From Camarhynchus parvulus (lineage: Eukaryota > Chordata > Aves > Passeriformes > Thraupidae): a stretch of DNA of 64,000 bases. Made by a program: the position numbers and the translations under genes. The notes beneath the pieces were generated by a model, which searched no databases, was not told the origin of the DNA, and worked only from the letters and a program-made list of their open reading frames with translations. Shown here in pieces: positions 26,667 through 38,345 of the stretch (position 1 is the first letter of the stretch; the number at the start of each line of letters is the position of its first letter). The stretch is from assembly GCF_901933205.1 (NCBI RefSeq), contig NC_044576.1:7969024-8033023 (forward strand). Direction: 5' to 3'.

Positions 26667-27060
26667 GCAGAGTGTGTGGGTATTTCTAGGTGGACATGGA
26701 GCAGAGTCTGTGGGTATTTCCAGGTGGTACATGGAGCAGAGTCTGTGGGTATTTCCAGGTGGTACATGGAGCAGAGTGTGTGGTTATTTGTCAGGTGAAC
26801 ATGGAGCAGAGTGTGTGGTTATTTCCAGGAGGCCATGGGGCAGTGTGGTTATTTTTCGGGTGGACATGGAGCAAGCAGTGTTTGGTTATTTCCAGGTGAC
26901 CATGGAGCAGAGTGGGTGGTTATTTGCCAGGTGGCCATGGAGCAGAGTGTGTGGTTATTCGTCAGGTGGACATGGAGCAAGCAGTGTTTGGTTATTTCCA
27001 GGTGACCATGGAGCAGAGTGTGTGGTTATTTGTCAGGTGGACATGGAGCAGAGTGGGTGG
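26667..27060. repeat. Minisatellite, ~11.4 copies of a ~35-bp unit
   Basis: Eleven complete units and a partial twelfth begin GCAGAG or GCAAGCAG and end ACATGGA or CCATGGA. Starts are 26667, 26701, 26736, 26771, 26806, 26840, 26871, 26907, 26942, 26977, 27013 and 27048; lengths run from 31 to 36 bp, mostly 35. Units 2 and 3 are identical, and units 7 and 10 (the 36-bp GCAAGCAG variant) are identical, giving a three-unit higher-order period of 106 bp. The plus strand is G-rich. No unit contains a plus-strand stop in the frames used, so long overlapping frames appear as a by-product. Confidence 0.97.
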
Positions 27061-28268
27061 CAGTGCTGGAATGGATTTGGAGGCCAGCAGAGCTGTGCCC
27101 ATCTCCTGCCCTGGCTTTGGAGGAGAAGGCAAACCAACTGCCTTGGTTTGGCAACTGGAAACAACAGCAGGGACCTACCCCAAGCTCCTTCCACAAGAGA
27201 TGACACTTCTCTGTTCTCTGCCCTGCTCACCTTCCCCCCAGGAGCTTGAGGCTGTTACCATCTTGAGGTATTTGAATTAGACAATTCTTGTGTTTATTCT
27301 TTTGGGTGCTTTCTCCCCCCCTCTTTTTTTTTTTGGTGTGGCTTTCTCAACGTGATATTTGAAATTATATTTTGAGGTGCTTCAATATTGGATACTTTCC
27401 TTGCAGGAAACCTTGGCAAGGCATAGGCACAAATATACACATTTTCTATTTTGATGTTGTGTGCAGTAAGTGATATCTATGCTTCCTCATTGCTTATTTT
27501 TATCCACTTACCCATTTTCATCCTCTGTTGCTACATTGCAGCTTTCCTAACCCTTCTCCCTTTCTGTAGCAAAAAAGGACATTCAGATGAAGAGATCTTT
27601 TTCAGCTTTTGGAAAGTTTACATTTTTTGGTTATCCTTTTCAAAAGTGAGATTACTAAAGGTAAAAAAAAAAAAGAAAAAAGCATGAATGATTCTGTTAC
27701 ATGCAGTGAAAACTTGAAAGTGTAGGTTTTTAAGCTCTCTGCTGTGGTATTTTCTGGTGGGGGGAGTGGGAGTGTAAAAAAAAAACTATTGAAGAAATGA
27801 GCTGTTAAAGAAATTTGCTGTTAAAGATATAACTGAGAATTCAGTGTTCCCCAGCACCAGGATTTGGATGAGTAGCAAGGAAACAGTTTGAGTATTCTTG
27901 TGAATACCATAAAGGTGATCAGGCAGAATTTAGCTTATAGATACTTCTGGAATTAATTAAACTCTATTCCTATTGCACAGATTGCAAGCACACTGCACTT
28001 AGTTTGGGGTCAGAGGTTACCAAGGATCAGGAACAATGAGCACACTGGGATTCTTGCTTTCCAGAGCTGGCTTTTCACCTTGGGCAGCCATTGATTTCTC
28101 ATGTTGCCGGATAGGAGACATTTTATTGTTTTCTGAGTCATTCAGCAGCTGAAGGCCTGAGCCAAATGTGTCCACCACACATTACCCATGGAGGAAATGA
28201 GGTTTTCAGCTCTGTGGCTCTCTGTGACAAGAAAGGCTTATTTTCCTGCTGAAACTGGTGATGTTTGG

Positions 28269-28317
28269 CTTTGGAGGAGTTGCTGAGGTTGCTAAGGAAT
28301 GGTTTGCTCCTCCAAAG
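28269..28317. repeat. Inverted repeat, 11-bp arms
   Basis: CTTTGGAGGAG (28269-28279) pairs perfectly with CTCCTCCAAAG (28307-28317) across a 27-nt spacer. The stem is too short for a typical microRNA precursor unless the spacer also pairs, which I cannot show. Confidence 0.75.
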
Positions 28318-30080
28318 GCAGGGCAGTTTTGTGGGATGAAGTCAAGCTCATAACAAGGAATTTTTGTGAGGATTTTTACATCCCAGCATACTGCTTTGTA
28401 CCTGTGTCTCCATCTACTCCCCCCTGCAGACTGAGCCAGCTAGATGAAACAATGAAGAATTTTCATTTCTTGCTGTAGGGCTTGAGAAATTCATGACCAG
28501 GTACTGATGCTTATTTATATTTGGATGTAAACACTATATCAAATGTGCTTTTATTGCCATTTGTTCCAATAAAAAGGTAAAAATGCATAATCTAAATGTA
28601 AATTTGTCAGTGAATAAAAGCAGGCCACAAAAAATAGCAAGAAAGTTATCAGTCTTGCTGAACATGAAATAGTATGGAAAAATATCGTAAATGCATATAG
28701 AAGAAGAAATGGAAGAAAATACATTTATTTTGGGAAAAAAAATTGCAAAGAAGGAGACAATTGTACTCCATTCTGTCAGAACATTATAATAAGCTCTCTT
28801 GATTCTTCAGGGAAGACTTTCAAGGTAATTTTCTGTTGCTTTTAAAACAGTAAATAATAAAAAAACTAAGAATGAAACATGGGTTGCTCCTCTCAGGAGT
28901 GCCTGCAACTTCAGGCTTTCTCAAAACCTTGTCAGGAGAAGCTTTTGGCCATTATGTTAGGAACAAAAAATGTGTATCTTCCATTAAGATAGAAGAGCAA
29001 AGCAAGGCACTAAGAAGATACTTGAAAAACTGATAGCTTTTCATGAAGCATGCTGCTTCTAAAAGTCTGCATGTCTGGTGCACAGAGCAGAACTTACCTA
29101 CACAGGAATTCATTCAGAACTTTAAAAAGGAGCCCACAAAACCTGTGTGTTGAAGCTGTGTCTTTTGCTGTGCTGATACAGGCTGGGTGGTGCTGCAGGT
29201 GCCTGCTCTGCTGCATGTGCAGGAGACCCTGGGTAATTCCAGAGGAATGGGTCTCCCCTGCTCCCAGGGAGAACTCCTGAGCAAGCACAACTAATGAAAC
29301 TGCTTTCTTCTTGACTTGTGTCACTTGGGTCAATGCATTTTTAAACTCCGTTCTGGATGGAGTGTTTTGCTGATTCTGCACACAACAAAATGATTTCTAA
29401 GCTTTTTCCCCTTGAAGCCTTTCCCCTTTTCCCCACATTGAGTATTTGGCAGGATTCACCTGCAGAAAACAGCTGCAGCTGTTTTCCATTATCTGGGTTT
29501 TGTAAAGTGCCAGCCTTTGTTCTTTGACTCCCTATTTCTGTGAAAAGTGAATTCCTGACCTTTGAGAGGCAGGAAATGTGGGCATGGTTCATGTAGCATT
29601 ATTGTGTGGTTCCTGTACCAACAAAATCCCTTGCCCTTTTCCTGCTCCTGCATGGATAGCAAGTGGGCTCAGCAGTAATTTGAGGATTTGCAGTTTGGGT
29701 GTATCTGAGTGCCCTGTGTGCCAGGTGAGCTGCATCTCAGAAATAAACTCAGGGAAACTGTGCAGAGCCCCTGTATCTTGTCAGTCCCAGGCCAGCACTT
29801 TGAAAAAGCACAGCCTTTGTCTCTGATGGACCTTAAAAGGGACTATTTTTCAACTTTGAAATCGTTAATAACTGGGAGTTATAGAGTGCTTCAAGAGCTG
29901 CTTTCTAGAAGCTTTCATTACACCTGGAAATCCACCTCTGTATTTAACTCCTGTGTAAGGGGACAAACCAGGTTTGATTCAGGGGGTTTTACATGCAGTA
30001 GTATTTATTTTGGAGGGCAAAAATTCTCACAGTCTAATCTGAGGATAAAGAAGTACTTATCCTATCTGCTTGAATTTCAG

Positions 30081-30127
30081 AGTGGGTTTTGGTCCTTTGC
30101 ACATGGTGGTAGTTGTGCTGCTCCAGG
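30081..30127 (+). other. Candidate 47-nt exon upstream of the LTR
   Basis: An acceptor-like TTGAATTTCAG ends at 30080 and a good donor (AGG then GTAAGT) starts at 30128. Two frames are open through the 47 nt. It lies 150 bp upstream of the solo LTR. There is no evidence of expression, and chance is likely. Confidence 0.15.
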
Positions 30128-30277
30128 GTAAGTTAGGAGATAGTGCTCAGATTAAAAAATTCTGAGCCGTTTGAAATGCAGGTCATTATAAAGACATAAA
30201 TTATTTTTCTTCTAGATGGGGACAGTAAATAAAAACAATGTTTTAATAGTAATTTATTATAAAGTATTGGCTTTTAT

Positions 30278-30686
30278 TGTGGCATTCATATTTTCTGAAA
30301 AATCCCTTTGCTCAGGATTTTCTCCTGGGATACTGAGAAGCCTCAGAGGAGAGGAAAACAATTCTTATCTCATTTGCTTCTCCTGTGTTTTGCTCACATG
30401 TGGAATGTGTTTGGAGATTGTTTATCCACAGGTGATTGGTTCATTGGATTCTGCTATGAGTTGTTTTGACTCATGGGCCAATCGGGGCCAAGCTGTGCTG
30501 GGACTCTGGAAAGAGTCAGGAGTTTTCATTATTGTCTTTTTAGCCTTCTGTAAGTATTCTTCAATATAGTTTAGTTTAGTATTCTGTACTATAATATAGT
30601 ATCATAAAATAATAAATTAGCCTTCTAAGAACATGGAGTCAGATTCATCATTCCTTCCTGCCATGGGGCACCCCACAAATACAATA
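30278..30686 (+). mobile_element. Solo LTR of a songbird endogenous retrovirus
   Basis: A 409-bp unit begins TGTGGCATTC and ends ACAATA, and is flanked by the 7-bp direct repeat CTTTTAT (30271-30277 and 30687-30693), the expected footprint of integration. Inside are a CCAAT box (CCAATCGG, 30478-30485), a TATAGT/ATAGTAT-rich tract and a polyadenylation signal AATAAA at 30611-30616, in the order expected for a forward LTR. The inner text (for example CTGAGAAGCCTCAGAGGAGA and GAACATGGAGTCAGATTCAT) matches my memory of an LTR very abundant in oscine genomes; I cannot name the exact family or decide between ERVK and ERVL. No gag, pol or env sequence adjoins it, so it is a recombined solo copy. The terminal CA has become TA. 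Confidence 0.85.
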
Positions 30687-30693
30687 CTTTTAT

Positions 30694-33600
30694 TACTTGT
30701 AAAAATATTCAGAGGATACACCAAATACTTTAAAGCAGAACAAATACCAAAGCCAAAAGGGAGGTCTAGCTGATTGTATTACATTTGAGTAAAAATCCTC
30801 TTGTTTATGCCAGTTGTTCATATTCTTGGTTTTATGATGCAAGTCATGTGGTTGGATAAGTGACCTTTCCTTCCTCCGTAAGGTTTTTTTCTAAAGTCTC
30901 CCTCATCCAACTGCAGAGCAGTGTGACCTAAGGTGCTGCCATGTCAGAGCAAAGGTTTTCAGGATTTAGTCACTGCCGACATGGCTGCTGCACTCCCAGC
31001 CCCTCAGCTCTGGGAGAGCAAACACTTGGATGAATTGTGAGGGCGGCATTGAGACAATCAGGCAGGGTCAGACCAGGAGTGCTGAATATTATTGTCCCTT
31101 TCATGCTGGCTGTCGTCCCTTCTTTTCCTGGGAAGATACTTACAGTGTCTTTCCTTCAAGGAGAGCATTTAATTTTGATTTGTGTGGAGCAGCATGGAAA
31201 TGGGATTGAAGGGACCAGCTACTGAATTGTGTGTCCTTTACCTTTCATTAGAGGTGTTAGTTCACATCTTGATGAAGGATGTATTATGTTATCACAGAAA
31301 TAGAACAGATTTAACTCTTTTTAAATGCCTTTTATCAATTTCCTCTTGCCATAAAGTGTGAATTATTGACAAACCCCAGGCCTTCAGTCACACCTACTCC
31401 TCTGGTTTAACAGCCCTCTCCTACATGCCCTTGTTGCTATGGTGCTCCATTTCACAGCTGCAGTGCCTTATACATTGTAATAAGTGACATATGCAGCCCA
31501 AAACAGTCAGCACACTGGCAATTGATAACTTTGAATTCCTTACTCAAGCAAAAAAAATTGAGGGTGTAGGACAACCAAAGGGTTGACAGTACTGTGCTCA
31601 GGAGATAATTATTCCTATGCTACTTTCTTCTTGAAAATTCATTAGGGGATGAGAGATTTGCCTAGAAGTGAGTAAAAACACAGTTTTCTTTGATATAGAA
31701 AACTATATCCAAGTTTTCTATATAAGTCTAAAAATATAGACGATCATATTTTATTGAAGTGTTTAGTTAAAAGCAAATAAACAAACCTATTTCCTATGCT
31801 GGTTTCCTTCTGTCTTCTGAGTAAATATTGGCAGGAAGAGTGATGATGTCTTTAATGTGTGTGAGATCTCAGATGTTTTTGTGTAGCAATTTGAAATGAA
31901 AAAATCTGGAATTTTTCAAATAGGAAAAAACTCCAAGAAATTTTTCATTACCTCTTTCCTTACCATAACAACTTCTATTCTGCACCTTATTATGCATAGA
32001 ACACCCAGGATTATTTTAAAAATAAGGAGGGGGAAAAAAAAGGAAAGCAAAATGCAAAATTTCTGTTTTGGGAATTGGATCTTTAGTGTTGTTCTGGGTA
32101 AGTTTTTGAGATGGTGCTACCCTTGTTTCAGAAGCATAGGCTGCTGTCCATTAGGACAGCTGTCCATCTAAAAAACATCTTCAATTGCAATTATAGGAAC
32201 ATGCACATTCAGTGTAGAGCTAATGAAAAATTTAGTGAAGCCACGTTTATTCAGTGAATACGAAGGCTGTTAATAACAAAGTATGCATTATTAATGCAGA
32301 ATAAAGTGAAAAAATATAAACATAAAGCAGAATTTGACAGGAACTTCTAGAAGGTGTCAAAAAGAAATGGGTCCAGGTGTAGATCAATTCTTACTATGTT
32401 AAAACACAGCTCTGAGGGGTCTTTCTAGATGAGTATTAATGCTAACACCATGCTGAAACAAAATATATTGCCCAATTTACTTTTTTTTAAAAAACTTTAA
32501 TATATAGACTATAAAGTTGGGAAATAAGCACTGTCTTAAAGACCCAGTTCTCACAAATTAATGGAACTGGAGCACAGCCCAGCAGTTCTCCTGATGCTTG
32601 GCTGGGCACACTCTGACAAGCGTGCCCAGCCTGATTGGGAGCACTGGGCTTGAGGTGCCCTAGACACACTTTAGAGGAAGTGTTGGGTGTCCAGTCTTGG
32701 TGGATATGGAATTTTCTGGCAGTGGCGACTCCACTGAGGGTATCCTCCAGAAGGAGGGGTTTGTGTCACACTTGCCAAGTCCTCTCATGCCTGTATTGGA
32801 GGTTGAACTGCCCAGCCCGTCTCTGGTGCTTGTGCTGGCTCTCAGCTGCGCCAGCCCTGGTGCCAGGCAGGTGCTGCTGTGGCTGGCACCTCTGCCTGGC
32901 AGGGAGGGCAGGCAGGTGGTGGCACCAGGGTGCCCCAGGGTGACAGTGCTGCTGCCACTGTCCCGGCCAGGAGCTGTCCCCTGCTGCCAACTCAGAGGGA
33001 AGCAGGCGGCCGTGTCTCCCCTGCTTTTTCCCTTGTGTCAGCTCGTGATGTTCAGCTGGTGAGCAGGAGTAACCTTAAAAATAACTCTGGGGAAGAAGTC
33101 TAACTCTGCCTTTGTTCTGTCTTTAACCTCAGGCAGACTGTGTCAGCAAGAGACTTTGAGATGTTTTTTTTTCCCCTCACACCAGCTTTTTTCTGTACTG
33201 AGACCCAGAGACACAGAGTGTATTCCCAGCTCTGATGTTTTTGGTGCCTCTCTTTATCCCTGTCCAAACCTTCCACCGTGTATCTGGCTTGTCATACACC
33301 ACCCCTCTTGGGCATCAATTCTCTGCTCTTTGCTGCACAATTTACACCACCTGCCAAGTCTCTGCTGGGGTCTTCTGCTTGCGTGCAAAAGATAAATAAC
33401 AAAACTAAAGGGAAATTGCTAATTGGACTAATCTCAATTTATTTTTTTTTACTATCGTACTGAAAAGCCTTAATAAAAGGCAAGAGGGGTAGACAGTGAA
33501 AAGCACAGGCTTTATTTTAGCAAGAGTCAAAGGGATGTGTGTGCGTGCACAGGAGTTGCCAGGCAAAACTTAACTCCATGGAAATTTCTGATTCTTTTAA

Positions 33601-33847
33601 ATGTGTTTTCAACTCAAAATGGACAAAGGCTGCATTTTGAGAACCTTAGAACTGAAACGTTTCTAGTTTTTCATATGTTAGATAATTTTTCAGAGTACAC
33701 AAGAAAATTCCTTGCATAGAAATCTTTTTGGAATAGGGTCAAGGCTTTATGATATAAACATCAAATAACATCCGTTATTAAGCAGGCTGTATAAATAACA
33801 ATTGCCACTAAGTTCTTTCACTCATTAAATAACTGAATAATTTATGT
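30694..33847. other. Noncoding DNA with a CpG-retaining patch
   Basis: Contains the competing hairpin arms at 31682-31723 and a GC-richer patch at about 32560-33060 with roughly eight CpG sites, more than elsewhere in the window. Overlapping frames of up to 121 codons in that patch look like chance frames. No gene is supported. Confidence 0.6.
31682..31723. repeat. Alternating inverted repeats
   Basis: ATATAGAAAACT (31693-31704) pairs perfectly with AGTTTTCTATAT (31712-31723) across 7 nt. A second AGTTTTCT at 31682-31689 can pair with the same central AGAAAACT (31697-31704). The centre arm can therefore form either of two exclusive stems. Confidence 0.8.
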
Positions 33848-34200
33848 TAGAAGGGGCCACTGGGGGGGTTGAACAGTCTGAGGGGCTCAGACAGCCCTGC
33901 CCACCTTTGTGATGGAGGCTCCACAGACATTTTGGACAACCTGTGTAGTGCTTAAGCTTTTCATGCTGTTCTCTTTGGCTTTTTTCCCCTCTCACCTTTT
34001 ACCCAGCTGTGATTTATGAACATTTCTTCAATCTGTTGCTGACCACTGCTGATAAAGGTCAGGCTCCATCTTCTCTGGCTGGTTCTCCAGGTGCTGAAGG
34101 CTGTGACAGGTCCCCCTTTCTCCTCTCCTGAAGGCTGAGCAAACCCAGCTCCCTGGGGCCCTCCTGAGCTCCATCCTCCTCCATGGGGGGATCAATACTC
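33848..34200 (-). mobile_element. Degraded CR1 LINE fragment
   Basis: Read on the plus strand, three blocks follow reverse-complement CR1 in the correct order. They are an AAGGGGCCACTGGGGGGGTT block near 33851, a GATGGAGGCTCCACAGAC...TGGACAACCTGTG block at 33911-33944, and a GACAGGTCCCCC...CCTGAAGGCTGAGCAAACCC...AGCTCCCTGGGG block at about 34105-34160. The text between the blocks is decayed. The order shows one old insertion on the minus strand with its 3' end at the left, carrying part of the 3' untranslated region and the end of ORF2. No reading frame survives. Confidence 0.65.
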
Positions 34201-37200
34201 CTCTGCTGGGGAGGGACAGGAATTTGGGCACTGCACAAGGGATTGAACCTTCCTGAAACTCGGTGGTATGAAATTGTTAATTTGCTTCTGCTTGCTGCTC
34301 CCTTGCTAAAGCTGCCCAGGATGAGGGTGCAGGGCTTGCATTTGCCTTTGCTCAGCTCCTTGAGGCTCCCCTGGGTTTTTTTTCCCAGTTACCTGGTCCC
34401 TGGTGGGGGTGCCCCTGTATTGATCCCTTAGGATGTCACTGTTTTGAACCACTGCCCACCCAAACACTTCAGCCCCATCCAGACTTTTAATCATGCCCGG
34501 AGACAAGTAATCATTACAGTGATTATAAGAATTATTCTTTCTAATTTAATTAAAACTGGAGGCAAACAGAATGGAAATGGGAACACTGGCATGTTTTCCA
34601 GAACTGAAATGGTGTTTCAGCATGCTTTAAGCCTGGTGTAAGTTATTTTGATATAGTCATCTTTCCTTTCTCTGCTTTTCATTTAAAATTCAGAGATTGC
34701 TAGAATCAACTTCTGAATTATTGAATTTTTAAACAAAATTAAGCAGGCACTGTCTTGCCTGTTCTGAAAGTAAAATTAAGACATAGGAATGATTATTTGA
34801 ATTTTTAAAGGAGAATCTCAAGATACATTTATATATATTTTTTTTTTAATTCAAAAAAAAGACAGATATAGTTACCAGATTGGATCTGAGATTATGAACA
34901 CCGAAGGATAATACACTGTTGCTCAGTTTCCTGCTTTTCATTGGCTTGCTTGAGTGTTATGGCTGCTGTAGGGTATCAGTTCTGCTGAGAATGTGTTTGA
35001 CAGCAGCCAGACAGGTTCCCTCTGCAGGAACGGCACGAGGCCGGGGCTGCCACTGCTTGGAATTGGGCAAGGCATCTCTCCAAAGCTGCTCCAAAGGTTC
35101 TGATGGCCAAGATTTATCTTGGTAATTTTAGTCTCGGCCCACTGGAAGTGTTTTTTAGCCTTCAGGCATGCTGCTGGTCAAAGCTTTCCAATGGGATGTG
35201 AGCCACAGACTTTCTCAGTCGTCATAGCTGAGTTATTTTGCTACTCAGCTATGCAGAAGCAGCAGGCCTTTAGGCTAATTAATAAATCATCAACGCATTT
35301 GTGGTGTGAAAAATGAAATATTTATGCTTGCCAGAGTAATGTTTCTGTCTTGCAGCCCCATGCTCTGTTGATGCCTGATGGAGGATGAAGTAAATACCAG
35401 CTGGTGTAGAATGAGCAGAATATAATTACTTTCTACAAAGTTAACTGAATATTAAAAATAGAATTCGGAGGAGCTGGCAAAAAGGGAAAAATATCTAGAT
35501 ACATGCCTGTAAGGCAGGACACAGCGAATACATGAAGGGAACCCTTGCCTAACTGGTACCGTGGGGCTGGGAAACCTGCAGGATCCATATTGTGTACAAA
35601 TGTGTCACACAGAGGCCTTTTCAGAGAGCACTTAGTGGCCAGCTGGAGTAGTTAAAAGGCCTGAAGGAAAGCCAAGGATGCTCTGCTTTTCTCGGTGGTC
35701 ATCATTAGGGGACCAGAGAAGGACTTAAAGCATCAGCTGTTGTTACTTTTCAAAAATGTGTCCACTAATAAAAGAAAGAAAATATTACCTGTAGGTTTTA
35801 AGGCAACCAGGAGCTAGTTTTGTTCTTTGTGTTCTCACACAATAGCAGATTTACTGGGGCTGTGCTGGGTGTCATTTTTGCAATCACTGCCCTAGTCCTT
35901 CTCCACAGAGTGAATGTGTGAGCACCAGGCCAATCAAACCCCTTGAAGAAAAACATTATCATGTAACAGAAAGAGGATTTAACCCCTTATTTGAAGTGGA
36001 GCCTCTTTAAAATAATCAGCTAAAAGTGATTTACACAAGTGGCTGATTTTACGTGCTGGAAGTTGCAATCAGAGGGATTGAAAGGGTGAGCCATCAGAAA
36101 GGCTTTTCAGACAGGTGGAGGGGGAGGCATTGTGCAGGTCAGGCATCAGCCTTCCCCCATCTCCCAGTTCTAATTTCAGGGCTGTTTTTTTTTTTTTTTC
36201 TTTTTCCTGGGCAATTTGGTGTGACTTTTCCCCCTTTTTTGTGTGTACAGTCTGAGGTTGTGGTATAATCCCAGTGTTCAAAATCCAGGAAGAACATTCC
36301 ATTCCTGTGGTTGTTTTCATTTGCTTTCACAGCCTGGTCAGAGTGCTTTGTTCAGGGGTTCAATCCTGTTGTGTAAAAGAGCTTCTGAGCCTGTCCAGGC
36401 CAAACTCAGTGCCAAACCCTTCAGACTGCTTGGATATGTTTGAATCTGATGATTTGTAGCTGAATCACTATAGAAGGATGGACTTCTGATGGGGATTATT
36501 GGTCTAGGTAGTGAATAACTTCTTTTAAAATAGCACAGAAACATACTTTTCCCTTTTGGTTCTGACATTTCTGAAAGCAGGCAATGGCCTGAGGTGAGCA
36601 CACAAGACAGTGGGCAGCTCATCAAGCTGCTCCTCTTAAGGGGAGTGACTGGCATCAAGAGGAAGAAAAAAGGTTTGTAATTTGTGGGGTTTGGTCTGGT
36701 GCTTGTTTTTTTTTTTTTTTTTTTTTTTTGGTTTTCTTTTCCCTGTTAAAGATTTGTGGTAGAATATCCTTACAGCATCCCTGCAGCTGTTTAGCAGTGT
36801 GATGTCTCCTCAGGGCTGAGTTATGCTCCATTCCCATGGAATAAAGCTGTCCCTCCCTGCCCTTGAGCACCTTGCTGGAGGTTTTGTCCCTTTTCTGCCC
36901 ATCTCTGTGAGTGTGTGAGCACCAGGGCAGTCGTGCAGAGAGAGGAGGTGACACACAGGAAGCTGGAATTCCTGTTCTCATGAAACAGCAACAAACAGGC
37001 TGCAGCCAGGTCCCCTCCATCACCATCACACTGCCTGCTAATTAGGGTTTGAAGGAGCCAGTGGTATAGGAGCAGAGAGGGATGAATGTACCCTTTTGCA
37101 CTTGTCTGACAGAATAAAATCAACTGCATTCAAGGAATTTGAGAAAGATATAAATATTTCAGGAAGAAGTAAATTTAAGATCCTCAAATGCTGCTTTAAA

Positions 37201-38121
37201 AGGATGCTGGACCATTTGAGAATACTCATTTTAAATAGAAGAATTACAGAAGCAGCAAATGATCTCTCTTCTCTATTTGCAGCAGGGATTAGAACTAAAT
37301 GTCATATTTTAGGTCCATGCCTCATGTTTGCTTCTACAAGAACAGACAATTTAAATGTCAGTTATTATAGCTTGTCAATAAATTTCAGAATCTAAGCAAA
37401 TCTGGAAAACATGACTGACAGCTACAAATTAATTTATCTTTGTTAAATAACCAGCCAGCACTTCACTGCTATTGCTGACATGCATCAGAGTATAACACTA
37501 CTAATTCAGAGTGTGAGCTGTTGTTTTGTCATGAAGTACAAATTATGCAGATTCTACTCATCTCCTAGGAAGAGAGAAATCTCTGAAGCTGTGATGCCCT
37601 TCAGGAGAAGTAATCAGTTATCCCAAAAGTTCTGTGGTTTTATACTCACAGAGCAGTGGCATGGTTTAAAACAAAGCAGGCTCTCATCAATGCATAAAAT
37701 TGTAACTACTAGTGTGGATGGTAAAAATTAGTATTTGCTGCTTAGAAAGAAAAGAAATAGTGTGGAAATAAAGGCCTTCACAAAGTTAGAAGTGAGTTAA
37801 AAGCCTGCATGAGCTACTGCTAGGTAATCAGAACTTCTGAATATGAAGCCATTAATTTCAGCATTTAAATAAAGACATAAACAGACTAAATACAGGGTGG
37901 GGTGTGTGAAACAACAGGCTCTATCCACACTGGGGTGTTGTACCTGAAAACAATACTAAGATTATTGCCAGATGGTTTTGTTGCAGATTATACAAGAAAC
38001 GGTTTCCTTGATAGCAGTCTTATAACAAAAAAGAGAAATTGTGTCAGAAGGTGTTTTTTTCAGAGCCAGTGGCCAAAGAGGGATGATCTAGAAAAGTGAT
38101 CTAGAAATTCCCAAGTTGCTT
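34201..38121. other. Noncoding DNA with homopolymer runs
   Basis: No gene is supported. Long T runs stand at 36185-36199 (15 T) and 36706-36729 (24 T). A TATA/T/A-rich spot occurs at 34831-34860. An AATAAA at 36839-36844 is isolated. Remaining sequence is unique by eye. Confidence 0.6.
36706..36729. repeat. Poly(T) tract, 24 nt
   Basis: An uninterrupted run of 24 T, equal to poly(A) on the minus strand. No AATAAA stands 10-30 nt upstream on the minus strand and the adjoining sequence shows no recognisable exon-like text, so a processed pseudogene is not supported. Confidence 0.95.
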
Positions 38122-38284
38122 CAGAGAGTCTTAGAGTGGTTGGGGTTGGAAGGTTCCTTAAAGACCATCAAGATCCCACCCCCCAGCCATGGGCAGGGGC
38201 ACCTTTCTCTAGGCTGGGATGCTCAGAGCTTCATTTGGCCTCCAACACTTCTAGGGATGGGGCATCCATGACTTCTCTGTGGCT
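38122..38284 (-). mobile_element. CR1 LINE 3' end
   Basis: The plus strand shows the reverse complement of the avian CR1 3' end: GAGTGGTTGGGGTTGGAAGG, then TTCCTTAAAGACCATCAAGA, CCCACCCCCCAGCCATGGGC, AGGGGCACC, and finally GGGATGGGGCATCCATGACT with TCTCTGTGG. This is the clearest CR1 copy in the window, with its 3' terminus at the left (near 38122). Text at 38291-38340 (CTGGTGAAGACTCAGGCAGA and on) also recalls CR1-associated sequence, which would imply an internal deletion at about 38285. Confidence 0.87.
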
Positions 38285-38345
38285 GGAGCATCTTCTGGTG
38301 AAGACTCAGGCAGAAAAGTCATTGCACACGTCAGCTCTCTCTATA

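Larger units (their letters stand above)
27061..30277. other. Noncoding single-copy DNA
   Basis: Noncoding DNA with an A-rich run at 27663-27682, an 11-bp-arm inverted repeat at 28269-28317, and a splice-like segment at 30081-30127. The 140-codon frame at 29709-30131 shows no family resemblance. No gene is supported. Confidence 0.6.

Noticed and set aside
26667..27060. CRISPR array
   Set aside because: Units are contiguous with no unique spacers, and the host is a vertebrate. It is a minisatellite.
36706..36729. Poly(A) tail of a processed pseudogene on the minus strand
   Set aside because: No polyadenylation signal just upstream on that strand, no exon-like text and no target duplication seen.
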